NCBI GenBank assembly: GCA_964590995.1 | Contig: CAZPYY010000011.1 | Location: forward strand, 1-24,868 | Length of the DNA: 24,868 nt | Direction of reading: 5' to 3' | Source of the DNA: Susulua sp964590995 | GTDB taxonomy: Bacteria; Omnitrophota; Gorgyraeia; Duberdicusellales; 4484-171 | Shown: positions 1 through 6,329 of the stretch, piece after piece | How positions within the stretch are numbered: position 1 is the first letter of the stretch | How the letters are laid out: the number at the start of each line of letters is the position of its first letter | Program-made: the position numbers and the translations under genes | The notes under the pieces: model-generated | Told to the model about the DNA's origin: nothing | The model's input: the letters and a program-made list of their open reading frames with translations, nothing else | Database searches by the model: none

Positions 1-89
1 TAGATGAACTTTCAGGTCTTTCTGTAGAGACGCTACTAGATCAGAGATACCAGAGATATAGAAAGATGGGAATTTTTAATGAAACTTAG
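1..89 (+). CDS. accA: acetyl-CoA carboxylase carboxyltransferase alpha subunit, C-terminal end (partial)
   Basis: The open frame entering from the left edge (first full codon at 3) encodes about 28 residues and stops at the TAG at 87-89. The tail holds the pattern SVETLLDQRYQRYRKMG followed by IFNET. It matches the usual AccA C-terminus, where an L-x-x-L-L-x-x-R-Y-x-K/R-x-R-x-x-G helix closes the protein. AccA is the alpha chain of the carboxyltransferase that moves the carboxyl group from biotin to acetyl-CoA to make malonyl-CoA for fatty acid synthesis, in the cytoplasm. Only the extreme end is visible, so the call rests on about 20 residues and the rest of the gene lies outside the window. 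Confidence 0.6.
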   Translation, partial: DELSGLSVETLLDQRYQRYRKMGIFNET

Positions 90-120
90 ACTTTTAAAGC
101 AAAGTGTATAAAAGTCTTTA
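88..120 (+). terminator. weak hairpin after accA
   Basis: An 8-bp stem (AGACTTTT at 88-95 with AAAAGTCT at 110-117) encloses a 14-base loop and is followed by a short TTTAG. It overlaps the accA stop codon. The stem is AT-rich and the T-run short, so it is a weak terminator candidate at best. Confidence 0.3.
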
Positions 121-135
121 GTTGAATTAATCCTG

Positions 136-201
136 TCCTTCGGGGATACTCAGGATACTTCGAAGTATGCTGAGCGGAGCGAAGTAAGCGTAAGCGAAGG
201 A
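136..201 (+). repeat. palindromic intergenic element (REP/BIME-like)
   Basis: TCCTTCG at 136-142 is matched by CGAAGGA at 195-201. Nested inside is a 26-base near-perfect palindrome at 149-174: CTCAG, G, ATACTTCGAAGTAT, G, CTGAG, with only the symmetric G/G pair (154/169) unpaired. Short directly repeated AAGCG units fill 183-196. Elements of this CTTCG/CGAAG style recur between genes in many bacterial genomes. Here it occupies nearly the whole gap between accA and the PadR-type gene and ends 15 bases before that gene's ATG, so it must form part of its leader or promoter region. Confidence 0.7.
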
Positions 202-216
202 TCTCAATGAAGACGA

Positions 217-738
217 ATGAGTATACAGAAGTTAATAATCTTAGGTATTCTAAAAGAAGGCCCTAAGCACGGCTATGAGATAAAAAAAATAATTAAAAAA
301 GAACTGGGCGTTTTTGCTTCTTTAGAAAATAAATCGATCTACTACCCTCTGAAGATGATGAAGAATGGGGGGTTGATAAAAAAGAGCGCTTCTAGAGAGC
401 GCGGTAAAATAGAACGACATATTTACTCTCTTACCCCTCGAGGGAATAAAGAATTTCTTAGGTTGGCTATGGCCGCTCTCCTCTCCCAGAAACGCCCCTT
501 TATTGATATAGACATCCCCCTATATTTTTTACCTTACCTAGAGAGAAAAAAAGTCTTTGCTCACCTGCGCCTAAAGAAGAGATTTTTAGAAAAGGTCAGA
601 AAGTGGCTAACCGGCAATCTTAAGAGAAAGGGTGAGTTTTCTTCTCATCAAAAACTCCTCCTAAAACATCACCTTAACCTTTTGAATACCGAAGAGGGTT
701 TTGTTGATGAAGTTATAAGAATTGTTAAGGATTATTAA
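217..738 (+). CDS. PadR-family transcriptional regulator
   Basis: This 173-residue protein begins directly with the PadR winged-helix DNA-binding domain (residues about 4-80). Landmarks are LIILGIL at 6-12, GPKHGYEI at 15-22 (recognition-helix region), YYPLKMMKNGGLI at 42-54, and the wing HIYSLTPRG at 68-76. The C-terminal half (about 85-173) is helical and charged and should form the dimerisation arm typical of the family. PadR proteins are usually ligand-responsive repressors of nearby genes; the effector here is unknown. The ATG at 217 fits the family N-terminus. No good Shine-Dalgarno is seen: the nearest purine run (GAAGG, 196-200) is about 16 bases upstream and lies inside the palindromic element. 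It sits between accA and the pilin cluster in the same direction, so control of the cluster is possible but not shown. Confidence 0.85.
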   Translation: MSIQKLIILGILKEGPKHGYEIKKIIKKELGVFASLENKSIYYPLKMMKNGGLIKKSASRERGKIERHIYSLTPRGNKEFLRLAMAALLSQKRPFIDIDIPLYFLPYLERKKVFAHLRLKKRFLEKVRKWLTGNLKRKGEFSSHQKLLLKHHLNLLNTEEGFVDEVIRIVKDY

Positions 739-771
739 GGTAAAATCAGTGTTTTTCCCCTGTTGGAGGTG

Positions 772-800
772 TTGATTTAAGGGTTCAAAAATGGTAATAT
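772..800 (+). promoter_or_regulatory. sigma-70-type promoter before the minor pilin cluster
   Basis: TTGATT (772-777), a 17-base spacer, then TAATAT (795-800). Each box matches 4 of 6 consensus positions. The geometry equals that of the stronger promoters at 4471, 11021, 11727 and 12360, which is the main reason to believe it. Confidence 0.4.
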
Positions 801-810
801 TTAATTAGGG

Positions 811-847
811 AGGCGAAATAGCTAATTTTGAAAAAGCTATTGCGTCT
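811..847 (+). promoter_or_regulatory. leader hairpin upstream of the first PilX-like gene
   Basis: AGGCGAAATAGCT (811-823) pairs with AGCTATTGCGTCT (835-847) around an 11-base loop. Eleven of 13 positions are Watson-Crick pairs, one is G-U and one a mismatch. It lies in the predicted 5' leader, 15 bases before the ATG at 863. It has no T-run after it and so is not an intrinsic terminator. Confidence 0.45.
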
Positions 848-862
848 AAGAATGGGGTGAAA

Positions 863-1882
863 ATGATTAGAGAACACAAAGCAGCAGTCCTGATAACAGC
901 GTGTATTATAACTGTATTTTTAGGGATAATTGGGATTGCTTTTGTTATCCGCAGTATTCAAGAGAGAAATTTGTCCGCCAAACATATTGATTCTGTGCGG
1001 GCTTTCTGGTTAGCTGAGGCTGGAGTTAGCCGGGCCCTAGATGAATTAAGAAACAACTACAGCCAGTGCGGAACAAATGTATGGGAAGGGTCTTTATCGA
1101 CTGTTAATGGAGGGTATTCGATTGATTCAATCTGTGTCGGTTCAGTTCGCACGGTTACTTCCCGAGGGTTTGTTCCTTATTCAGGCCCTTCCCGAGTGCA
1201 ACGGATTATTACAGTTTCGATAGAAAAAGATATACCACCGAATTTTTACGATAATGCTCTATACTCCGGAGGAGATATTGATATAAACGGTAGTACGGCC
1301 AGCATAGAAGGGGATGTTCGCTATGCTGGTCAGTGCGACAACCCCACTAACATAAACGGAAACGTTATGCAAGACTCTTCAATTTCTCCCTTGGCTCTCT
1401 TAGATTTTCAACAACTTTTAACTATTAGCCAGAGTCAAGGTAATTATTATGATGAAGCTAGATTAGATTCCGGAGATGATTTCCCGACTTCATTTTGGTA
1501 CTCGCCGCCAACTGATCCTAACGACCCATCAACTGGTACTCCTAATATTGTTTATGTAACCGAAGATTTAGAACTCAGAGGTAACGTCGGTACTATTGGC
1601 GGTTTCTTCGCGGTAGTAGGGGATGTTATTACCTCCCCTGACGATACTCAAGATGCTACTATTAATGGGAATGGCCAGGTAGAAGGGATGATCTATACTC
1701 GCGGAGAATTTAGAATAAATGGCGGAGGAGGTAACCTTAATATTGATGGTGCAGTCTGGGCCGGAGAAGAGGTTCGCTTAAACGGCAATGCTCATGTATC
1801 ATTCAACCAAGATTATATGTCAGCTGCCGAGGCGTTAGGCATAAATAGCGATGCTCAGGTTGTTTCCTGGGAGGAATTATAA
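863..1882 (+). CDS. PilX-like minor pilin with beta-solenoid-like C-terminus
   Basis: A 339-residue protein that starts with a short basic stretch and a hydrophobic helix (about residues 7-31), then the PilX_N-type amphipathic region with FWLAEAG at 48-54. Past residue 120 come repeated short hydrophobic/Asn-Gly strands (DIDINGS, NINGNV, LRGNVG, ATINGNGQVEG, FRINGG, VRLNGNA), which suggests a right-handed beta-solenoid or bactofilin-like fold exposed outside the membrane. PilX proteins are minor components of type IV pili or pseudopili. No classical GFTLxE processing site is present. A GTG at 857 is in the same frame, but the ATG at 863 aligns exactly with the start of the paralogue at 2811 (MI-x-x-x-KAA), so I chose it. 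It is the first gene of the tight minor pilin cluster. Confidence 0.75.
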   Translation: MIREHKAAVLITACIITVFLGIIGIAFVIRSIQERNLSAKHIDSVRAFWLAEAGVSRALDELRNNYSQCGTNVWEGSLSTVNGGYSIDSICVGSVRTVTSRGFVPYSGPSRVQRIITVSIEKDIPPNFYDNALYSGGDIDINGSTASIEGDVRYAGQCDNPTNINGNVMQDSSISPLALLDFQQLLTISQSQGNYYDEARLDSGDDFPTSFWYSPPTDPNDPSTGTPNIVYVTEDLELRGNVGTIGGFFAVVGDVITSPDDTQDATINGNGQVEGMIYTRGEFRINGGGGNLNIDGAVWAGEEVRLNGNAHVSFNQDYMSAAEALGINSDAQVVSWEEL

Positions 1883-1908
1883 TATAATACAAAGGAGAGA
1901 GAAATATT

Positions 1909-2310
1909 ATGAGAAAAGCTTTAACTATACCGGAAGTGCTTATCGCTACGATATTTTTAGCGGTTGTACTTAGCGGCATTCTAATGCTCTTTATAAATTG
2001 TATGCTTTTGAACGAAGCTAATCGCAACTCTACCACAGCCATTATTCATGCCCAGTATATATTGGAGGAGATCCGGAGTACAGCCTTTGGTTCAATACAG
2101 ACAGAGGCTGATAATGGCACTTGGGATTTAGATGCTACTGAGCTCGAAGCCTCTCCTTATAATCTGACGACTCTAAATAGCGAGGTAATAGATACAACGG
2201 TTACAGCTGTTGGTAGCCTTCTAGAGGTGGCAGTAGATATAAGCTGGCAAGACCGACGAGGAAGAAACAGGAGCGACCAGCTAACAACAAGAATAGCAAA
2301 CTATCAATAG
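1909..2310 (+). CDS. PilV-like minor prepilin
   Basis: A 133-residue protein with a class III (prepilin) signal: basic MRK, then ALTIPEV at 4-10, then an uninterrupted hydrophobic helix to about residue 32. The Glu at mature position +5 needed for pilin assembly is present (E9). The residue before the cleavage point is Ala rather than the usual Gly, and the first mature residue is Leu rather than Phe, so processing may be slower. The globular part is short and acidic, with a WQDRRGR turn near the C-terminus typical of PilV/GspI-like proteins. A clear Shine-Dalgarno (AAAGGAGAG, 1891-1899) precedes the ATG. It follows the PilX-like gene after 26 bases. Confidence 0.75.
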   Translation: MRKALTIPEVLIATIFLAVVLSGILMLFINCMLLNEANRNSTTAIIHAQYILEEIRSTAFGSIQTEADNGTWDLDATELEASPYNLTTLNSEVIDTTVTAVGSLLEVAVDISWQDRRGRNRSDQLTTRIANYQ

Positions 2311-2318
2311 GGGGGGGG
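2310..2318 (+). repeat. G9 homopolymer at the PilV/PilW-like junction
   Basis: Nine consecutive G residues start with the last base of the upstream TAG stop codon and lie five bases before the TTG start of the next gene. The tract also serves as that gene's ribosome binding site. Confidence 0.8.
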
Positions 2319-2323
2319 AAACG

Positions 2324-2818
2324 TTGGAGAAGCGTAAAAGTTATTATAGTAGTAAAAAGGGATTTACCCTAGTTGAGGTAATGATAACATTGGCTGTTTT
2401 TAGCATTATAATTGGTGCTATACACCAGGTATTTGTTGCCGGCCAGAAAGCTTGGAATAGCGATTTGAGTCTATTAGATTTGCAACAGGCAAGCCGGCGA
2501 GGAATTCACGGACTAGTAAGGGAGATAAGAGCAGCTAGCCTTGGAAGTATAAGCATAAGTGAGAGTGATACTAAGATCGAGTTTGATACTCCCAGTGAAA
2601 ACAATATTCAGTTTTTTCTTAACATCGACGATAGCCAACTTATTCGCCAGGATTCATTAGGGGTACAGAGAATTTTGGCTAGCAATGTTGAGGATGTGGC
2701 TTTCGCCGTAGTCGGTGACAGCGTAGTGATTGATCTTAGGACAGGAAAAGAAAAGACTACCTGGAGTGAGGCTTTAGATTTTCCTTTAAGAACACAAGTG
2801 AAGGTGAGAAATGATTAA
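2324..2818 (+). CDS. PilW-like minor prepilin
   Basis: A 164-residue protein with a textbook prepilin leader: a basic 12-residue stretch, KKGFTLVEVM at 11-20 with cleavage expected after Gly13 and Glu at mature +5, then a hydrophobic helix to about residue 32. The rest resembles PilW/GspJ-type minor pilins, with an R-E-I-R-A helix (res 64-68) and a beta-rich C-terminal domain in which each strand ends on polar turns. The start is a TTG; no ATG or GTG lies near the leader. Its ribosome binding site is the G9 tract five bases upstream. The gene end overlaps the next gene start by eight bases (2811-2818, ATGATTAA), which indicates translational coupling. Confidence 0.75.
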   Translation: MEKRKSYYSSKKGFTLVEVMITLAVFSIIIGAIHQVFVAGQKAWNSDLSLLDLQQASRRGIHGLVREIRAASLGSISISESDTKIEFDTPSENNIQFFLNIDDSQLIRQDSLGVQRILASNVEDVAFAVVGDSVVIDLRTGKEKTTWSEALDFPLRTQVKVRND

Positions 2819-3941
2819 AAAACGAAAGGCAGCAGCTTTAATAACAGCATGTATTATAGCGGTATTCTTGGGAATAGTTGGGATTCTTTTTGCTTTTCGC
2901 AGCATACAAGAGCGGAATCTAGCTACCAGATACGTTGACTCGGTACGGGCTTTCTGGTTAGCTGAAGCAGGTTTGGCTAAGGGGTATAATGAGCTTATGA
3001 GCAGTCCCTCTTATAATGGTGAGAGTTGGACCACACTAGCCAACGGTGATTATAGAGTAGTAAAGAATATTACAGCTGATGGCGTAGAGATTAGAGCTGA
3101 AGGCCGTTACGGTTCATCAACTCATGCTTTAACTAGCACGCTCGCTATTGTTCCCTATCCTTTTGAGAATACTATCTCAGCCGGAGACGATATTCATCTA
3201 TCGGGTACACAGGCAAAAGTAAAAGTTTATGGCAAGACTCGCTTATCAGGAGATTACACAGAGGAGGGTCAGGATGGATCCAATATCTGGTTTGCTGATA
3301 AGCAGGCTGGAATAGATTCCAGCTATACAAATTTCGTTATCCCTGATTATGACAATAACGGAACCCCTGATGAATTTAACGATTTTGTTACTCTTGGCCG
3401 GGAATCAATTGCTGATTACCCCCGGAAGAAGACAGTTTACATTCAAACTAATGGTATGGTAAACATCTTTCCTACAAAGAAACTCGGTAACAAAAAAATT
3501 ATTTTTGTTGAAGGGGACGAGGAGGGAACAGGCGATGTATACATTTACTTTGATGCCAGCTGGAGAAATTCTCAAGATATAACAATTATTTCTACCGGAG
3601 ATATTACCTATGTTCAGCCTTTGCAGATTCAAAAGGATGCCCGTTTAAATACTATCTCTTGGGATGATTATAATGAAATATCAACCTTTTATAGCACCCA
3701 CGAGAGTGTGCTTTACGCCCATGATGATATATATTATAGGGATACTTTTGGCTACGGGTCAGTTACCGGTAATATTATTGCTGGAGATGACATAAGGTTT
3801 ACACACACCTATAACGACAAGAACTTTTACTATTCAGATCGAGCTTACAATGGGGATGTTCCGCCGGGTTTTGGCCGAATAGCTGCTGGAAGCGGTGTTT
3901 TGTCTAGTCAAATAGAAGATTGGCAGGAGACGTATGATTAA
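2811..3941 (+). CDS. second PilX-like minor pilin, paralogue of the one at 863
   Basis: A 376-residue protein whose first 55 residues are nearly the same as the PilX-like protein at 863, including KAAxLITACII at about 6-16, SIQERNL at 31-37, DSVRAFWLAEAG at 43-54. The nucleotide sequences are similar there too, so the pair arose by duplication. The remainder has diverged. It keeps solenoid-like strands (SAGDDIHLSG, LSGDYTEEG, SVTGNIIAGDDIRF) but adds a Tyr/Asp-rich region. A segment DYDNNGTPDEFNDF around 178-191 resembles an Asp-rich calcium-binding loop; this is inference. The role should be a minor pilus or pseudopilus subunit. Both ends overlap neighbours by the same eight bases (ATGATTAA). 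Confidence 0.75.
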   Translation: MIKKRKAAALITACIIAVFLGIVGILFAFRSIQERNLATRYVDSVRAFWLAEAGLAKGYNELMSSPSYNGESWTTLANGDYRVVKNITADGVEIRAEGRYGSSTHALTSTLAIVPYPFENTISAGDDIHLSGTQAKVKVYGKTRLSGDYTEEGQDGSNIWFADKQAGIDSSYTNFVIPDYDNNGTPDEFNDFVTLGRESIADYPRKKTVYIQTNGMVNIFPTKKLGNKKIIFVEGDEEGTGDVYIYFDASWRNSQDITIISTGDITYVQPLQIQKDARLNTISWDDYNEISTFYSTHESVLYAHDDIYYRDTFGYGSVTGNIIAGDDIRFTHTYNDKNFYYSDRAYNGDVPPGFGRIAAGSGVLSSQIEDWQETYD

Positions 3942-4410
3942 TAAGAAGGTTGTCTTAAGCATTCTATTATCATGTTTAGCTATTGTTCTAATCTTATCCG
4001 TGGGTAAGGGTGAAAAAGAAGAAGTTGTCATCGAAGAGAAGCCTGCGAAAAAAGCAGCAGAACAAGGACAAGAAAAAGCCCAATACGAGCTAGTACCTGA
4101 TGATCCCGAAGTTTACGGGATGGTTATTATTGAGGGGGGGGAGGAGTATAAAACCCAAAAAGAATGGGATGAATTTGTAGAAGATAATATAAAAAAGCTA
4201 AAATCTGAGGTCTCTCTTGAGACCTGGGTTCAAATAGAAGAAGAGATAAAAGAACCCCCTAAGGTAACAGAGGAAAAATTAAAAGAAATTGACAAAAGGA
4301 TTGGTGAGCTTAAGGCTACCTTGAGAAGAGAGCCGAGCAATGAAGATGTGGAAAAGAGGATTGAGGACCTGGAAATACTAAAAGCACTTACCAAGAGCCT
4401 TGCTCCTTGA
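3934..4410 (+). CDS. small membrane-anchored coiled-coil protein, unknown function
   Basis: A 158-residue protein I do not recognise. It has an N-terminal hydrophobic segment (about residues 5-23) that could be a signal peptide or membrane anchor, followed by a very charged Lys/Glu-rich linker (26-50). Next comes a short central region with PDDPEVYGMVIIEGGEEY, and the C-terminal 60 residues are predominantly charged helix (EEKLKEIDKRIGELKATLRRE), likely coiled coil. It is translationally coupled to the PilX-like gene before it by the ATGATTAA overlap. The last position in the minor pilin cluster suggests a periplasmic accessory role in pilus assembly, but that is context only. A run of eight G (4134-4141) lies inside the coding sequence. 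Confidence 0.6.
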   Translation: MINKKVVLSILLSCLAIVLILSVGKGEKEEVVIEEKPAKKAAEQGQEKAQYELVPDDPEVYGMVIIEGGEEYKTQKEWDEFVEDNIKKLKSEVSLETWVQIEEEIKEPPKVTEEKLKEIDKRIGELKATLRREPSNEDVEKRIEDLEILKALTKSLAP

Positions 4411-4470
4411 TTTTCTGCCCAAATCAAATGAACCTCTCGAGTTTCCCCGCCGCCTTAAAAAAGGAGTTAA

Positions 4471-4499
4471 TTGACAGGGATTATAAAAAGTGATAATAT
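4471..4499 (+). promoter_or_regulatory. sigma-70-type promoter of the pilus motor unit
   Basis: A perfect TTGACA (4471-4476), a 17-base spacer and TAATAT (4494-4499) lie 40 bases before the GTG start at 4540. Transcription should begin near 4506, leaving a short leader with a strong Shine-Dalgarno (AGGGGGAG, 4531-4538). Confidence 0.7.
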
Positions 4500-4539
4500 T
4501 TACACTAAGAAGGGAAGTCTAAATTAATCAAGGGGGAGA

Positions 4540-5850
4540 GTGAAATCAAGGTTTTCTTTATCTAATTTGAGCTTAAAGAGAAGGGTGTGCATTGCCATAG
4601 CCCTAGTTTCTCTACTGCCGGTAATCGTCCTTTTTTACCATTTTTCTGGGTATTATGTCTCTTTTTGGACCACGGCAATCCTAATTTTAATAGTATCTTT
4701 AGGTTGGTGGGTCGTATTTGAGGTCTTCTCATCTATTGTTAAAATCTATGCCCGTTCCCGAAATACCCTTGAAGACATAGGGGAAAAGACCCCGACTATC
4801 CCTGACGAAGTCCAAAGCTTAGAGAAGATGATTGGCGTTCTCTCTGATAAAGTTAAGAGCGGTTTTGAGCAGCTAAGGGATTTTACCCGAATGACCGAGG
4901 ACTTGAATAAGGAAGTTTCGCGAACAGTACTTATCCTGTCTACTATTCTCCAAGCAAACGATTTATTCTCTAAAGAGGCTCCAGCAGAATCAGTAATTAA
5001 GCTAATCATTAATCATCTCAAACATCTTATCCGGGCCGAAGCCTGCTTCTGCGGCTTAGAAGATAGGGCAAAGGGTAAATTTGACACAGTAGCTCGAGTA
5101 GGCATAGATTCTTTAAGGATTGATAGCTTTTTTAAAAAGAGAGGCAAGGAGTTTTTCCATCTTAAGGATATAATCGTGGTAGACAGGCGTAATAAGCCAA
5201 AAGGTTCTTCTCCCTGGGCTCAGGAGCTAGACCTAAAGAACATTGCCCTTGCCGCGGTTAGCAGCAAAGGGCGCATTATAGGTTTAATCGGAGTTGGGAA
5301 TAACGAAGACGAATTCGTATTCAGCAAGGATGATTTGGAAATTCTAGGTTTGTTTGCCCAAAATATTACTCTTATCTGGCAGCACGAGAGGCTTTCAGAG
5401 AAGATCGAAGAGTTAGAAATCGTTGACTACTTAACCGGCCTTTTTAATGAGAAGCTGATAAAGACAAGATTGAATGAAGAAATCAAAAGGTCTGCTACTT
5501 ACCAGAGACCTTGCGGGTTTATCGAAGTAGAGATAGTAAACTACGATGACTTTCGAGAGAAACGCGGGATGATTGAGGCTGAAAAGATTCTTAAGAAGAT
5601 GGCCAAGGTCTTTAAAGGGACTTTAAGGCCTATTGATATAGCCGGTAGAACTGGACCGAGTAAATTAGGGGCTATTCTTATTGAGAGTAACAAAAGACGA
5701 TCCCGGAAAATTGCTGAAAACCTAAAAGAGAATCTAACTGAGATTTGTGGGTCAGAAATTAAACTAAAGTTTTCTGTGGCAGCAAGCCCTATACAGGGAG
5801 TTACTGCCCAAGAGCTTATGTCATTTGCCCGAAGTAATAACAACAGATAA
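4540..5850 (+). CDS. membrane GAF protein with degenerate GGDEF domain
   Basis: A 436-residue protein. Two hydrophobic segments (about 13-34 and 41-63) are followed by a helical linker (about 85-130), a GAF-like sensory domain (about 135-285) and a C-terminal GGDEF-family domain (about 290-436). The GGDEF start DYLTGLFN is intact at 296-303. The metal-binding D-x-D-x-F-K stretch reads VEIVNYD (about 330-336), and the G-G-D-E-F loop reads TGPSKL (371-376). It therefore should not make c-di-GMP, although it may still bind nucleotide or act as a protein interface. The GTG start has a good Shine-Dalgarno. It leads the unit that encodes the MshEN protein, both motor ATPases and PilC, which points to a sensory or scaffold role at the pilus base. 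Fairly sure of the domains; the ligand is unknown. Confidence 0.8.
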   Translation: MKSRFSLSNLSLKRRVCIAIALVSLLPVIVLFYHFSGYYVSFWTTAILILIVSLGWWVVFEVFSSIVKIYARSRNTLEDIGEKTPTIPDEVQSLEKMIGVLSDKVKSGFEQLRDFTRMTEDLNKEVSRTVLILSTILQANDLFSKEAPAESVIKLIINHLKHLIRAEACFCGLEDRAKGKFDTVARVGIDSLRIDSFFKKRGKEFFHLKDIIVVDRRNKPKGSSPWAQELDLKNIALAAVSSKGRIIGLIGVGNNEDEFVFSKDDLEILGLFAQNITLIWQHERLSEKIEELEIVDYLTGLFNEKLIKTRLNEEIKRSATYQRPCGFIEVEIVNYDDFREKRGMIEAEKILKKMAKVFKGTLRPIDIAGRTGPSKLGAILIESNKRRSRKIAENLKENLTEICGSEIKLKFSVAASPIQGVTAQELMSFARSNNNR

Positions 5851-5854
5851 GAAG

Positions 5855-6301
5855 ATGACAAAATTCCATAAACAAATCGATAAACCCTTAGGGCAAATTT
5901 TAGTAGAGAGAGGTGTTATAAATAATACCCAACTTCAGCAGGCCCTAGAAGCACAAAAGCATAGCGGAGGGCTTATCGGAGAGATAATTGTAGAGTTAGG
6001 GTTTGCAAAAGAAGAGGATATTGCTTATTGTCTATCATTGCAATTTGGTTACCCCTACCTCTCTTTAGAGAATTATGAAATATCCCAAGATATTATAAAG
6101 ATTATTCCTGAAAACGTTACTGCACACTATTGTTTAATACCTATAGATAAAATAGGCAATACCCTTACGGTTGCTATGGCCAACCCCTTGAATATCCAGG
6201 CTATAGAGGATTTAGAGGATATAACCCGGTGTGATATCCAAATATTTGTAAGCACTCCTTCGGATATACGAAGGAGTATAGAGAGATTTTCTGGCAAGTA
6301 A
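5855..6301 (+). CDS. stand-alone MshEN (GspE N-terminal) domain protein
   Basis: A 148-residue protein consisting only of the MshEN/T2SSE_N region normally found at the front of PilB/GspE/MshE ATPases. Two 24-residue motifs are visible: PLGQILVERGVI and on to Q34 (11-34), and IGEIIVELGF to Q63 (40-63), with a five-residue linker. MshEN domains with this L-G-x-x-L-V-x-x-G...L..Q pattern bind c-di-GMP (known for MshE). The second half (64-148) carries the usual I-P....NPL(N/D) region (PIDKIGNTLTVAMANPLN). No ATPase domain follows. A TTG at 5825 is in frame and overlaps the previous gene, but the ATG at 5855 begins just after that gene's stop and gives the family-like N-terminus. It probably regulates the ATPases encoded next to it. 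Confidence 0.8.
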   Translation: MTKFHKQIDKPLGQILVERGVINNTQLQQALEAQKHSGGLIGEIIVELGFAKEEDIAYCLSLQFGYPYLSLENYEISQDIIKIIPENVTAHYCLIPIDKIGNTLTVAMANPLNIQAIEDLEDITRCDIQIFVSTPSDIRRSIERFSGK

Positions 6302-6329
6302 GGCCAATCCCTGTGCTTAATTAAGATTT

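Noticed and set aside
770..862. c-di-GMP (GEMM-type) riboswitch upstream of the minor pilins or of pilA
   Set aside because: I looked for the conserved GGCAAACC and GGACGCAAAGCC landmarks in both leaders and did not see them. Hairpins exist, but no known riboswitch can be named.
4407..4427. Hairpin TTGATTT/AAATCAA at the end of the coiled-coil protein gene as a terminator
   Set aside because: AT-rich seven-base stem without a following T-run; too weak to call.
5825..5854. TTG start for the MshEN protein
   Set aside because: It lies within the end of the preceding gene without a ribosome binding site; the ATG at 5855 right after that gene's stop fits the family better.
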